NCBI GenBank assembly: GCA_020809705.1
Contig: CP085828.1
Location: forward strand, 6,076,001-6,140,000
Reading direction: 5' to 3'
Length of the DNA stretch: 64,000 nt
Origin: Calonectria ilicicola
Taxonomy: Eukaryota; Ascomycota; Sordariomycetes; Hypocreales; Nectriaceae
Part shown: positions 10,986 through 20,946 of the stretch, piece after piece
Numbering within the stretch: position 1 is the first letter of the stretch
Layout of the letters: each line of letters opens with the position of its first letter
Position numbers and translations under genes: made by a program
The notes under the pieces: generated by a model
What the model was told of the DNA's origin: nothing
Databases searched by the model: none
The model's input: only the letters and a program-made list of their open reading frames with translations

Positions 10986-12155
10986 CTAATCTTTAGGAGA
11001 CTGTTCCTCATAGATCTTTTGAATTAAACCTTTGAGGGTCAATGGAGCTAATGCGACACGCGTTTCTTCGTCGATTTCTTCATTGTGGGCCCGACCTTCG
11101 GTTTGAAAGAATTTCAAAATGCAATCTTGTCCATATATCCTCCAGTAGTCTCGAACCATGGAAACCATCAATCCAGATCCATTCTGCAAATATGGAGAAG
11201 CTGGGGGCTTACAGTGTGGGAACAGAATGTCCCAAATTTGATTCAAACGTGCGCTTTGTCCGAGCTCTAGTTTTTTCCGCTTCAATATTTCAGCCCATTG
11301 GGAATCTGTCAAGCCATCGACTACCTTTTTGCCCACGGATTTACACGTTCGTTTAAGAATATGCCGATCACGATCATTAACCTTGTCAAAGGTCTGGTAG
11401 CATATTGGACAGTATACCGGTATCATATGGTGACAACCAAGGTGATCGATGATGTCTCCGACCGAGTGAAAGTGATGATTCAAGAGACAATCTTGATACT
11501 GGATTGGATCAAGAGCGTAGAACGGACAAGCCAAATGAAAGTATTCGGCTGTTCTTGAAACGATCAAATCACCATCATCATCATCATCATCAGTGCTCTG
11601 CTTCTCAGAGACCGTCGGCTTCCATTGCCATGTTGATGTTCGAACCCGCTTGCGAGATGATGGTCGGTTATCCGACTGTTCCGAGGCTATCCAGAGTCGA
11701 GCCCCTGCATACGAAAACTTCAAAAGATGCTCTGTTAGGTCTCGTAGCTTATGATCGCTCGATATACGGTTTTCCAGCTCATGGACTTTGGCAAATTCGC
11801 TTTCTGGGGATTCCTCGTCATCCGTGGTTTCTTCGTGTCCGTGATCGCTGTCCGAATCATCCTCAATCTCGCTTTCCGAGAGTGGTAACGCGCAATCATT
11901 TTGGATATCGCTGCCGTCGTGAGGGATGCACTGGGTATTCTGGAGACCGGTGGGGGTTCTTGGTTCTCCGGATAAGCTCCGTTTGATCCCAACTGATGCA
12001 GATGCGGTGGGCATTTCAATAGAGGCTCCATCCGACAAGCTACCATGCGGCTGTTGAAGTGCTGGACCACTTTCCTGCTTTGTTTCAGGTTGTGAACCTT
12101 CGTTGCGAGATTTATGAATGGTGAGTTTTTCTCGCAGAAGATGATGAGGTTCCAT
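10986..12155 (-). CDS. C2H2-like zinc-finger protein (intact copy C)
   Basis: This intronless frame of 389 residues begins at an ATG. The N-terminal half is low-complexity and acidic (SDSDHGHEETTDDEE), followed by a basic RKRVRTS patch that could be a nuclear localisation signal and an Asp run coded by a CAT/ATC repeat near 11576-11592. A zinc-finger region follows at about residues 205-270: LACPFYALDP...C, a histidine pair, then VYCPICYQTF and a final H...C pair. A conserved WDILFPHCKPPASPYL segment follows. Proteins with this FACPFY-type finger are common in ascomycetes and uncharacterised; nucleic-acid binding is an inference. It is the only undamaged member of the three local copies. Confidence 0.8.
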   Translation of the reverse strand: MEPHHLLREKLTIHKSRNEGSQPETKQESGPALQQPHGSLSDGASIEMPTASASVGIKRSLSGEPRTPTGLQNTQCIPHDGSDIQNDCALPLSESEIEDDSDSDHGHEETTDDEESPESEFAKVHELENRISSDHKLRDLTEHLLKFSYAGARLWIASEQSDNRPSSRKRVRTSTWQWKPTVSEKQSTDDDDDDGDLIVSRTAEYFHLACPFYALDPIQYQDCLLNHHFHSVGDIIDHLGCHHMIPVYCPICYQTFDKVNDRDRHILKRTCKSVGKKVVDGLTDSQWAEILKRKKLELGQSARLNQIWDILFPHCKPPASPYLQNGSGLMVSMVRDYWRIYGQDCILKFFQTEGRAHNEEIDEETRVALAPLTLKGLIQKIYEEQSPKD

Positions 12156-13153
12156 AGCTTGTTCGGTGACACCAGACTTGTGCTAGGTCTGTGAGAACGA
12201 AGGATGAATAAGGATGAGTCAGAAAGGGGAACTTTAAACCGGCGGTTGAAATATAAAGCGTGAGTCGAACTTGAAATATTAAAAGAACACAATTGTTTTT
12301 GGCTTGTTGAGGGAATGTCGCTTTTTTAAGGTGGCTGGCTTCCTTCTAATCACACAGGTTTTCTAAAACAGTTGTGTTGGCCCAATGGTAGTGAGGGCTC
12401 CACCACGTATGGCTAGGGAGGGGTAGTGGTTGGTACATTTCCATTTCCTCCTGATGGATGCATGGTTTGTGATTGGGGTCAGCATTCGCCTATTCGTCGT
12501 TTTATCTCTCAAATATCACCCGTGACATCAGCAGGCCTTCCCAGTTCTCAGAAAACGGCACGCGGACAGCGCTATGACTTGGTGGGTGGGATGCCTCATT
12601 CTACAAATCTCCAAACTGGCGTTACAGCAAGCCCCCTAGAGGAGAATACGTACCCAGGCAGAAATAAAGTCTACTGCAATATAATCCCTCAATACATTAA
12701 TTTAGGACCTTAAGGTATAAACAGGATAAAATTAAACTGTCTCCTTTAATGCGCGAAGCCTCCAGGGGCATGCCGTTCCTACACCGATAGGGTCACGAGA
12801 CCTAGGGCAGTCCTTGGGATATACCTTCAAATCACTTGGTACAATTGCCCTTGTGCCAACTTTAAAACCTAGAGACACTGTAGAATGAAAACCTTGAGAG
12901 ATGGAAATCATGTCGAATAAAAAGGTGATTTTTACTCAAACAAACCTCTCTCAAACACACACCCGTGTACACACAACTTCACCTCAGGATCAACGCCAGA
13001 AATCCGTGCATTGGTGAACGGTGTCCGAATTGAGCGGTGCAGGCTTGGCCGTTTCACAGGCTCGTGTTGGTTGACCAAGTCACAGTCAACCAACTAAACG
13101 AATAAATTGACCTTCCTTCTATTAATCAGGTGTTGGTTGTAACTTCTCCATCA
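12156..13153. other. intergenic between divergent genes, no gene seen
   Basis: About 1 kb separating the divergently transcribed zinc-finger copy C and the ankyrin gene, so it should hold both promoters. No recognisable coding or structural feature is present. Confidence 0.55.
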
Positions 13154-13186
13154 ATGTTCTTTTCTCTGCTTCTGCCCCAACACACA

Positions 13187-14380
13187 ATGGATCACCAAGA
13201 GCACTTCAACAACATTCTCGACAGCATCCGCCAGGTAGAGTCGCTCCATGATGAACGACGTAAGACCGAAATTACGAAACACCTGCGTATGCTCGCTCCT
13301 CGTGATGGCGCTATGCACGTGGAAGGTCTGCCAGACTTACCACCACGCTTGCCCAGACCAGAGTATGCTCAAGCATCAGGATTGCTCGGCAAGGATATGA
13401 GAGAGGTTGAGTTTTATGCTGCATGTGAGAAAGGCCGACTGGATCAAGTCAAATCCTTTGTTCAAGATGGTCCCAGTCAAATCGTGCTCCCGTACGGTCC
13501 CAATCAAGCAGAGCTCCAGAGCAGCCTTAGTAAAGCAGTTCTCCAATTCGGGCTTGAGCTTGCTTCCTTCGCTCTCCAGCCAGCTATAGTCCGCTATCTG
13601 TTAGAGAAAGGAACTGTTTTGCATGACGGCGTCTTTCTTCGATCATGGTACGGACCAAAGGGCAGAGATGTGTGTCTTTTTGATAGGTTCCGAGCAGATC
13701 CTCTGCCTGTTGTGCAGGTGTTTCTTGACTTTGGCTGGCACCCAAACCAATTGTGGCATGGATTCCATCCTCTTAGAAACGGCCATCATTGCATAACACT
13801 CGAGGTTCTCGACAATATACCTCTTCTTACTCTTCTACTCTCACATGGCGCAGACCCATGTCTCAGCCGCCACGACGTTGGGATATATAGTACAGATCCT
13901 GTGGATCGCCGCAGTACGACGGCCCTCAACGTCGCTGTGCGTCGAGGAGGTGTCGAGGCCGTTTCCTTGTTGGTGAAGCATGGCGCAGATCCCAGACGCT
14001 CACACCCTCTCCATAGCATTGCTGCATGGCGGGGAGGCCAGGGGCCATTTTACATCCCATTTCCTGACAGACGCCCAGTGGCCGAATATCTAATTTCCTC
14101 CAATATAGCAGGCATCAACGACATGAAGCGTATAGGATTCACTGACCATATTGCGACGGCCGGAAGATATGAAAATATCACCCCCTTCGTTTATGCTTGC
14201 GCGGCACAGGACTGGGAGTTTGCAGAATGGCTATTGGAACGGGGAGCGGACCCAGAGTTAGCAAATGGTCTGGCATTTAAGCCCCTAATGTATTCAATGC
14301 CTAATTGCGGCCCCAGTGACCCGGCTGTCGTAAGGGAGCTGGTTGACAGGGTGAGGGAAAGGCAGAATACATGCAAGTAG
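13187..14380 (+). CDS. ankyrin-repeat protein
   Basis: This is an intronless frame of 397 residues from the ATG at 13187 (MDHQEHF); an in-frame ATG at 13154 would add 11 hydrophobic residues. Four to six ankyrin-like units can be read, for example FYAACEKGRLDQV, ITLEVLDNIPLLTLLLSHGADP, TALNVAVRRGGVEAVSLLVKHGADP and TPFVYACAAQDWEFAEWLLERGADP. Several are irregular. No catalytic domain accompanies them. Ankyrin repeats mediate protein binding, so a scaffold or regulatory role is likely but the partner is unknown. Stand-alone ankyrin proteins are abundant in accessory regions of fungal genomes. Confidence 0.82.
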   Translation: MDHQEHFNNILDSIRQVESLHDERRKTEITKHLRMLAPRDGAMHVEGLPDLPPRLPRPEYAQASGLLGKDMREVEFYAACEKGRLDQVKSFVQDGPSQIVLPYGPNQAELQSSLSKAVLQFGLELASFALQPAIVRYLLEKGTVLHDGVFLRSWYGPKGRDVCLFDRFRADPLPVVQVFLDFGWHPNQLWHGFHPLRNGHHCITLEVLDNIPLLTLLLSHGADPCLSRHDVGIYSTDPVDRRSTTALNVAVRRGGVEAVSLLVKHGADPRRSHPLHSIAAWRGGQGPFYIPFPDRRPVAEYLISSNIAGINDMKRIGFTDHIATAGRYENITPFVYACAAQDWEFAEWLLERGADPELANGLAFKPLMYSMPNCGPSDPAVVRELVDRVRERQNTCK

Positions 14381-16508
14381 TGACACGAGCGTGTAACTGT
14401 CGCAACATTATAATGCGTGGGCTCACTCGAATCGTCGGCATTCTGGATCGCTTCAATGTTTAAATATTTATCTCAAAAAAGCATATGACGCATCTATTAA
14501 CATAATACTCCATACCGACTTAACATTAAAGGCTATATTTACAATGTAGAAAGGGTGAGGGCACTACTTTAATGCGGGATTTAAGGTGATGGTAAATAAT
14601 TTGCTGACATGCCCTAGATAATTTCTCTTGTTGACTCGCCTCCTCAGGCAACCTGTAGGTAGCCGTCTGTGAGCAGGCAAATCTTTCGCCCTGTGGCTGA
14701 TTGCGTTAACAAACCCCAGTAATAAATTTTATGCAAAGTTTACATCAACCCTGAATTTCATTTCTGCACCTCTTTGTTCAGACGATTTCGACTACGTAAC
14801 CCAACCCAAGGATATTTTCCCGAATAACATCTACAAATGCCTCCTAACTCAATTGAGGGCATGTAGATTAATGTGTAACAGTTATCAGGCTGACCCAGCC
14901 TCGATCACCTTCTTGCAAATCTCAGTAGCCACCTTTCCCCTGGTTCAAAACATGATAGATAGGTTAAAAAAAAGAAGAAAAAAATAGACGAAAAGGCTCC
15001 AGAAAATAGCTATCCGCAGCTACCTTTGTCATGTACCTACGGTGGGTGAGAGTTGACGGAATTAGGCACCACGATAAAGAACAGCATTACCAGGTCAGAA
15101 ATGATGGGGCATGGGCCAAACAATCCATTAATTCGGGTGTATATAGATAGAACCTTGTGTGTATGGGTTAGTAGTTTTCAGCCCCCATGATCAAGGATTG
15201 TACAAATATGCATATTGAGTAAAAGTTGGCGACAGTGCAGGCTGCTAAGGCGTAGTCAGCCTTAAATACATCACCGGGAGATCAACATGCATGCGCTCTT
15301 CAAACTATTGGCCTGCTTATGCCAAAGTTCGCCTGCCAAGTCATCTCACATCAGCCCAAGCCAGCCTAGCTGAACCCAATCAGGCCATCGTTATTTTAGG
15401 GCATCTGTGAAGTTGGCTCAGCCTTTATTTACACGGATCTCCAGCCCGCAAACTCAAATTAATACGGTAATTGAACAACACTATTGTCAAAATTTCTAGT
15501 ATAATGGTAAATAGGCGAACCCCAAGCCCGCTTAGTTCGGCGCAATACAGCCCCATGGCGACCGAGGTGTCCTCGCTCCGCAGCAATGGGAACAGCCAAT
15601 CCCCGGCGGTCACCGAAGTAAGAGACGGCTCATCTAAATTTTAAACACATGCGCCATAGGGCCAAAATGATACCCCGAAGAAACCTAGAACTATTAGTTC
15701 TTGGGTGCTGGAGGCTGCTGCAATGGTTTCCAGCGCCATTGCTCTAAGCAAAGACCCTTGTCCGTTTTTGCAGCCATAGAAGAGACCGGTCGCTGCCCAC
15801 TAAGGTCCCTGACACTGCTTTAGGAACTGGGGCTCAATTAAATATCCCTTATGTAATGTTGTATCACCATGCTAACAGACCGCAGACATTAGGTCTCTTT
15901 AGATGTCGCGACCTATGATTGAGCGTCTCTCCATCGACCCTTTTCTTCAAGGCCCAATCGTACATGAGGAAAAAGATGTCAATATCAACGAAGGAGAAGC
16001 TCATATGCTTCGAGTCTCAAATCTGAGTATTGATAAAACGAAGTATTACGTGTAATGGGAAGTGCAGATACTTGCAGTTACATGTGACTTTAGAGCGAGG
16101 CTATCTTTCAGCTATGGCGCACGAAATTCAACATCCACGATTCTGATTCATTGCCCGGTTTTCTTGCTGATCACCGGCAGCAGAGCCAGCTAATCAAAAT
16201 CAGCCACATCCTCAATTCTGCAAGTTCTCATACAGTGGGGGCCAACGGGGGACGAATGAGCATCAAATCATACCTAACTATCTCAGCCTCCGATGCAGGT
16301 CAGCGCCGCTAATATAGGGCCTTGTCCCGAGACTCCCGGGCCATTTAAAAATCAGAGTCGTTGAAAATTAAATGGACTCGTATCTTTGTAGTTAGTGCTT
16401 ACTGCTTATCAAGTTTTCTGAGCCTGGTTGATATATTCATTCGGCTTTTTTCTTTCTTTCTCTACTTCTTAGAGCAATCTCAGGGCACCCCATGTGCTTG
16501 TAATCATA
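14381..16508. other. intergenic, no gene seen
   Basis: About 2.1 kb, moderately AT-rich, with no open frame of convincing coding character. One 62-codon minus-strand frame near 15425-15613 contains a hydrophobic stretch but no start context or partner exon. No RNA gene is recognised. Confidence 0.5.
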
Positions 16509-18488
16509 ATGCAACAATTAAGCGATTCTTGTTCAATCTCGTCTTTATCGGACACAGAAGATGCTGTCTCACTCAATCAAGATCCTGCTCAAGCCGATCT
16601 ACTCCAGGATCACTGCAATCAGAAGGATCAGCACTATACCAACAGAATCTCTTCCAGAGCTAGTTCTATATCATTGAAGGATCTGGATGATTCCCCCACA
16701 GGAAAATCCGCATACCCCTCCACTATTTCCCAAACGCTCTTGGATCTACTCTTGACATTACCGGCCATTTGTTTCATTATATATGCTATTATAGCGAGTT
16801 ATTACGATGGAAACCCGGTCAAGACAAAAGCCGTCTCAATTCTTCAATCTGTTGCTCCATACGGGCCTACTGTCTTCCCTATTGTCTTCTCCGCTATTGC
16901 TACCAACTTCTTGAAATCCGTTGCAGCTTGGAAGCTCGAACGAGGAATAACAGTACTTGATCTCGAATTCCTACTTCGGAGTCGTACTGTTTTCAGCTCC
17001 ATAGCATTGCCCATATCTCTGCATACCATTACTTATTTTCACATGCTTGTGATAGCTCTTTGGGTTCTCTCTCCCCTTGGAGGCCAAGCAGCCTTACGTG
17101 TTGTCGGAATAGGTTTTTCAACCTCCGACTGCAGTATCTCATACCTCGATATTAATAGCTTCTCAAATAGTTATCTTACTTGGCTGAACACTTCAAGCTT
17201 GGATTCCCAATCATTCATCGCATTTGCAGCAGCAATTGCAAGCCCTGAACGGATTCAGACTGCAAAACAAGACATTTTCGGTCACCTCAAAGTACCCATG
17301 ATTGAGCCATACATTGACTCTAAAGAGCCGATGAAAAACGGCTGGTATCAAATTGACGACGAAGATGGAGAGGCTACAATTGCGTACGCTTCTCTTGCTG
17401 GTCTTCCTGCGGTCCCAAGTGGGGGATTCGATAAACATTCCAGCTACGAATTTCATCTCACCACTTCTTATATCAACACAAGATGTAGCTTGGGAAATCC
17501 GATCAAGAAGACGAAAGATTGGAACTGGGATGAATTTGTAAACTTCACGAAAAAAGGCTCGACCGCTACAACATACAGAAATGACAAAACCCTACTTGTA
17601 CAGGACTTTTTAAGTGAAAGTTCCAATCAACCTCGGAAGTTGATGTTTACTTCTCATGATTATATTACCCCTGATGATTATCTTACTTCTCATGATCATC
17701 CTTGGCATGAAATCACAAATGCAACTTGCATTTTAACAACGAGCAATGTGGAATTACAAATAGCTTGCGAGAAAAAAATGTGTAACGCCACTTCAATACG
17801 ACCAGCAGTGGCGCTAAAGGATGTTGCGAGAACTGTTTTTGATGATTCGCCATCACAAGCAAAATACTTCTTTTCGGTATTCGTAAATTCTTCAGCTTCA
17901 GATTGGCAAGCTGCTCCGATGCAAGGATACATGATGAATCCTTACTCTCCATTTGAGACACCGATTCTCGCTACCATTTCGAACATAACAAACGCAGCCT
18001 TCTCGATACGTTTATCACAGCTTCTAAATACTTTCTGGATGATTAGATCCGCACCATCCAATGCTTTAGACAACCTTCAATTAACTGACCCCACCACAAT
18101 GTTTGCTCCAAAATATTTGGAAACGACTGGAACGAGAACTGTTGGGCTTCCCCTATTAAAGGTTAATCGAGTTTGGTTTACATTACTCATCATTGCCTCA
18201 ATGGCAATGCTACTATCTGCGTTGGCAGCAGCGGTCCTCAACATTCTTCGACGAGGTCCAGACATCCTCGACCATACAATTCGCCTTACACGAGATACGC
18301 CATATATGGGAATTCCCAGTGGAGATAGCTCTGTGGAGCATGGTATAGATTTCACTCGAAAGTTCAAGCATGTTCGGGTTTGCTTAGGCGATGTCAGGCC
18401 TGATGAGGAGTTGGGATATATTGCTATTGGAACCATGGAAAATGTAGTACCATTAAGCAGGCAAACGAATGATAGGATGTATGAATAG
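16509..18488 (+). CDS. multi-pass membrane protein of unknown function
   Basis: This is an intronless frame of 659 residues from the ATG at 16509. The Ser-rich, acidic N-terminus is cytosolic in appearance. Hydrophobic helices lie at about residues 76-98, 118-138 and 163-190. They are followed by a long, polar, probably extracytosolic domain with several N-x-S/T sites and Cys residues (about 195-555). A last helix lies at about 562-585, before a basic/acidic tail. The arrangement (three N-terminal helices, big lumenal loop, one C-terminal helix) recurs in the gene at 59693-61550. Such proteins are widespread in ascomycetes and lack assigned function. No enzyme motif is seen. Confidence 0.75.
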   Translation: MQQLSDSCSISSLSDTEDAVSLNQDPAQADLLQDHCNQKDQHYTNRISSRASSISLKDLDDSPTGKSAYPSTISQTLLDLLLTLPAICFIIYAIIASYYDGNPVKTKAVSILQSVAPYGPTVFPIVFSAIATNFLKSVAAWKLERGITVLDLEFLLRSRTVFSSIALPISLHTITYFHMLVIALWVLSPLGGQAALRVVGIGFSTSDCSISYLDINSFSNSYLTWLNTSSLDSQSFIAFAAAIASPERIQTAKQDIFGHLKVPMIEPYIDSKEPMKNGWYQIDDEDGEATIAYASLAGLPAVPSGGFDKHSSYEFHLTTSYINTRCSLGNPIKKTKDWNWDEFVNFTKKGSTATTYRNDKTLLVQDFLSESSNQPRKLMFTSHDYITPDDYLTSHDHPWHEITNATCILTTSNVELQIACEKKMCNATSIRPAVALKDVARTVFDDSPSQAKYFFSVFVNSSASDWQAAPMQGYMMNPYSPFETPILATISNITNAAFSIRLSQLLNTFWMIRSAPSNALDNLQLTDPTTMFAPKYLETTGTRTVGLPLLKVNRVWFTLLIIASMAMLLSALAAAVLNILRRGPDILDHTIRLTRDTPYMGIPSGDSSVEHGIDFTRKFKHVRVCLGDVRPDEELGYIAIGTMENVVPLSRQTNDRMYE

Positions 18489-18744
18489 GGAGTCGGTATA
18501 GCTGTCTCGCGGCCAAGTTTCTTCAGCTGCTATACTCTAGCATCCACCAATAATTCAATAGGTCACCATAGGGCAATGGAAGGCCGATATCGAAGTGCCT
18601 CGAAGTAAAAGCCTGGAGGATCAGTAAAATATATTGAAGGCAAAAGCAAGGTCAATTTTTTTGGGTTTACGGGAGATATTTTCCAACGGCGCCCGAGGAT
18701 AGAAAGCCTGCTGCACAGCTTCCTTATCATCCTTAGCTGAATAG

Positions 18745-18771
18745 CGGAAGAGCTGAAGAGCTGAAGAGCTT
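18745..18771. repeat. short tandem repeat (AGCTGAAG)
   Basis: About three copies of the 8-mer GAAGAGCT follow one another just 3' of the membrane-protein gene. It is a simple tandem repeat with no obvious role. Confidence 0.5.
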
Positions 18772-20946
18772 CAATAGATGACCGATACCATGAGGGTTCC
18801 AAATCTACACGTTATCGCCAATAATGCCCATAAAAATTACGAAAACCTGGTAGTGATGGGTACTACAAGTCACAAGGAGAAGCAAAGCAACGGGCAAGAC
18901 GACATTCACTCGATACATCCACCTCCCCGGAAAAGCAGGCATCGGCTTGTCTCCCGATGTCGGGTTAGTAATCCCCTTATCAATGAGTATGACTCCCGCC
19001 TCCCTCGTGATGCCTCTTATCTATCCCCACAACGCAACATCCGCACTTCTCCAGGTTTTTCTGTTTTTAAATTCCCGATGGCGTGCAACCACCCCCGCAA
19101 TGCAACCGGTCACGAGCTAGAATTAACCGCAGCTGCAAGTCTCCAGCCTTGGCTAAGGTTTTCCAGAAGTTCATTGCCGACGGCGTTTGCGCGCCCAAAG
19201 GCGTGCGCGCGCTCGCGGCTTTCTCGGGCGCCCGCCCACCACCAGGGCGGCCAAGATATAGGGTGGATCTGTCTAAAGGGAGATCATCAACCACGGCGGC
19301 GGGCCCTTCGGAGGTTAAACCCCTGAAAGAAATGAAAAGAAACAAGAGAAAAAGTTTGTACATATGAGACAGAAAAAATAACTTCGTCTCAGGTTAACCG
19401 GTGGAAAAACGTGTTCAAGTTGCTAATTAGTGACAGTTGTGGACATGGTCGTATCCGCACCTCTCCGGGTTGGCCAGCAGGGTAACAGCAACTGTCAAAA
19501 CGAAAATGGATGATTCATTGAATTGCGGTCAATTAAACATTTGGTCATGCGACGGCCCAAAGCTGACGACGGAATTGCCTGAGCTCCAAGAATGTACCTG
19601 GGAGCAAAAAGTAACCACACCCCTGGTCCGAGTTCATCGAGCACATACACACACCCCTGGCGGGTATCCGCTCAATAGAAGTTGCAGGATGGAACCCGGG
19701 ACGTCTCCAAAAACAACAAGCGAAAAGGCAAGAAAAATTAAAACAAGACTTTGAAGCCGCTGCTACTGCTGGCCCCATCTGCGACGTCGGGACAAGGGGG
19801 AGGGCGGGCTCTCAAAGGGACCACCAAACATACCAGACACAGCGTCGCACTGCGGGTGGGCTTCGATCCTTCACATGAACTGAACGTCCTCTGTCGCAGC
19901 CAACTACCGAGCTGGGCCGGGTCAGAGAAAATGCTATCTCAAACAAAAGATCACAACAGAGACAGAGCTCAATGGCACGGAGATCGGATGAGGCGGGGGT
20001 TTCCGTCGGACCAATGCGCAATCGGAAAAGGTGCCCTTGGACGGTTTTGGGCAAAACTTCACGACGACCTCACTTGCAACCAACGTACCATATGACAGGT
20101 CTTTCGCCATGGGCTGTGTCAATGGCGCCAAGCAACGCACCACACCCATGCCGCACACGCACGGACGTCGCCGCCATGGTCGCACAATGACATGAGCAGA
20201 TCATGGAAAAAGAGAAGGGCGCGCGCACATGACGGACACCGTTTTGGACGTGGGGTGGGTGTGCGCCGAACGGCCAGACAGAGTCGTAGACGTTACGGCG
20301 ACCGCGCGCTCCAGGGATGAGCATCCGTACCTGAGGCCCGCCCACCCGCCCCCAAACGTGTCAGTAGTGACGACTTGACCGACGCCGGCCAAAGCTGCTC
20401 TGCTTTTCTTTCTCGGTCACGGCGCTCGCACGCCGGGGCTCTTCCCGCCTCTCGCGCGCCTCCCGTGCTCCCCCTAACCCGCCATCTAGACGGTAGGGGA
20501 AGGCGAGACGAGACAGGAGCAACTCTCTGTGCTGGCCTTACCCGGCCGAGGCTTAGTCAAGGGGCGGAACCAGTCCCGGCCCAAGGTGAAGGGGAAAGTT
20601 TCGGCTGGCCATCCCGATCGCCACACGTTTCACCGCCGCACTACTGTGGACGAGCGAGACGAGAGCTGACGACGGGCTCAGACCACGTCGACATACAGAT
20701 GGAAAACATGCCCGACCAGCTAGCTCCCTTTCTAGGCAGGAGGAGGAGGAGGAGCTCTCGAGTTGCATCGACTCACTGTCGATCTCCCTTCGGGACTCAT
20801 GCACGAACATGTGCGTGCTAGCTCTCTAGCTCCTGAGCTTGATGTGGACCACCAAAAAAAAAAGCTTCTATTCTAACATACACAAACCACATGGAGACGT
20901 GCTCTCGCTTGTTTTTTTTTTTTTTTTTGCTTTACCAACAGCGGTC

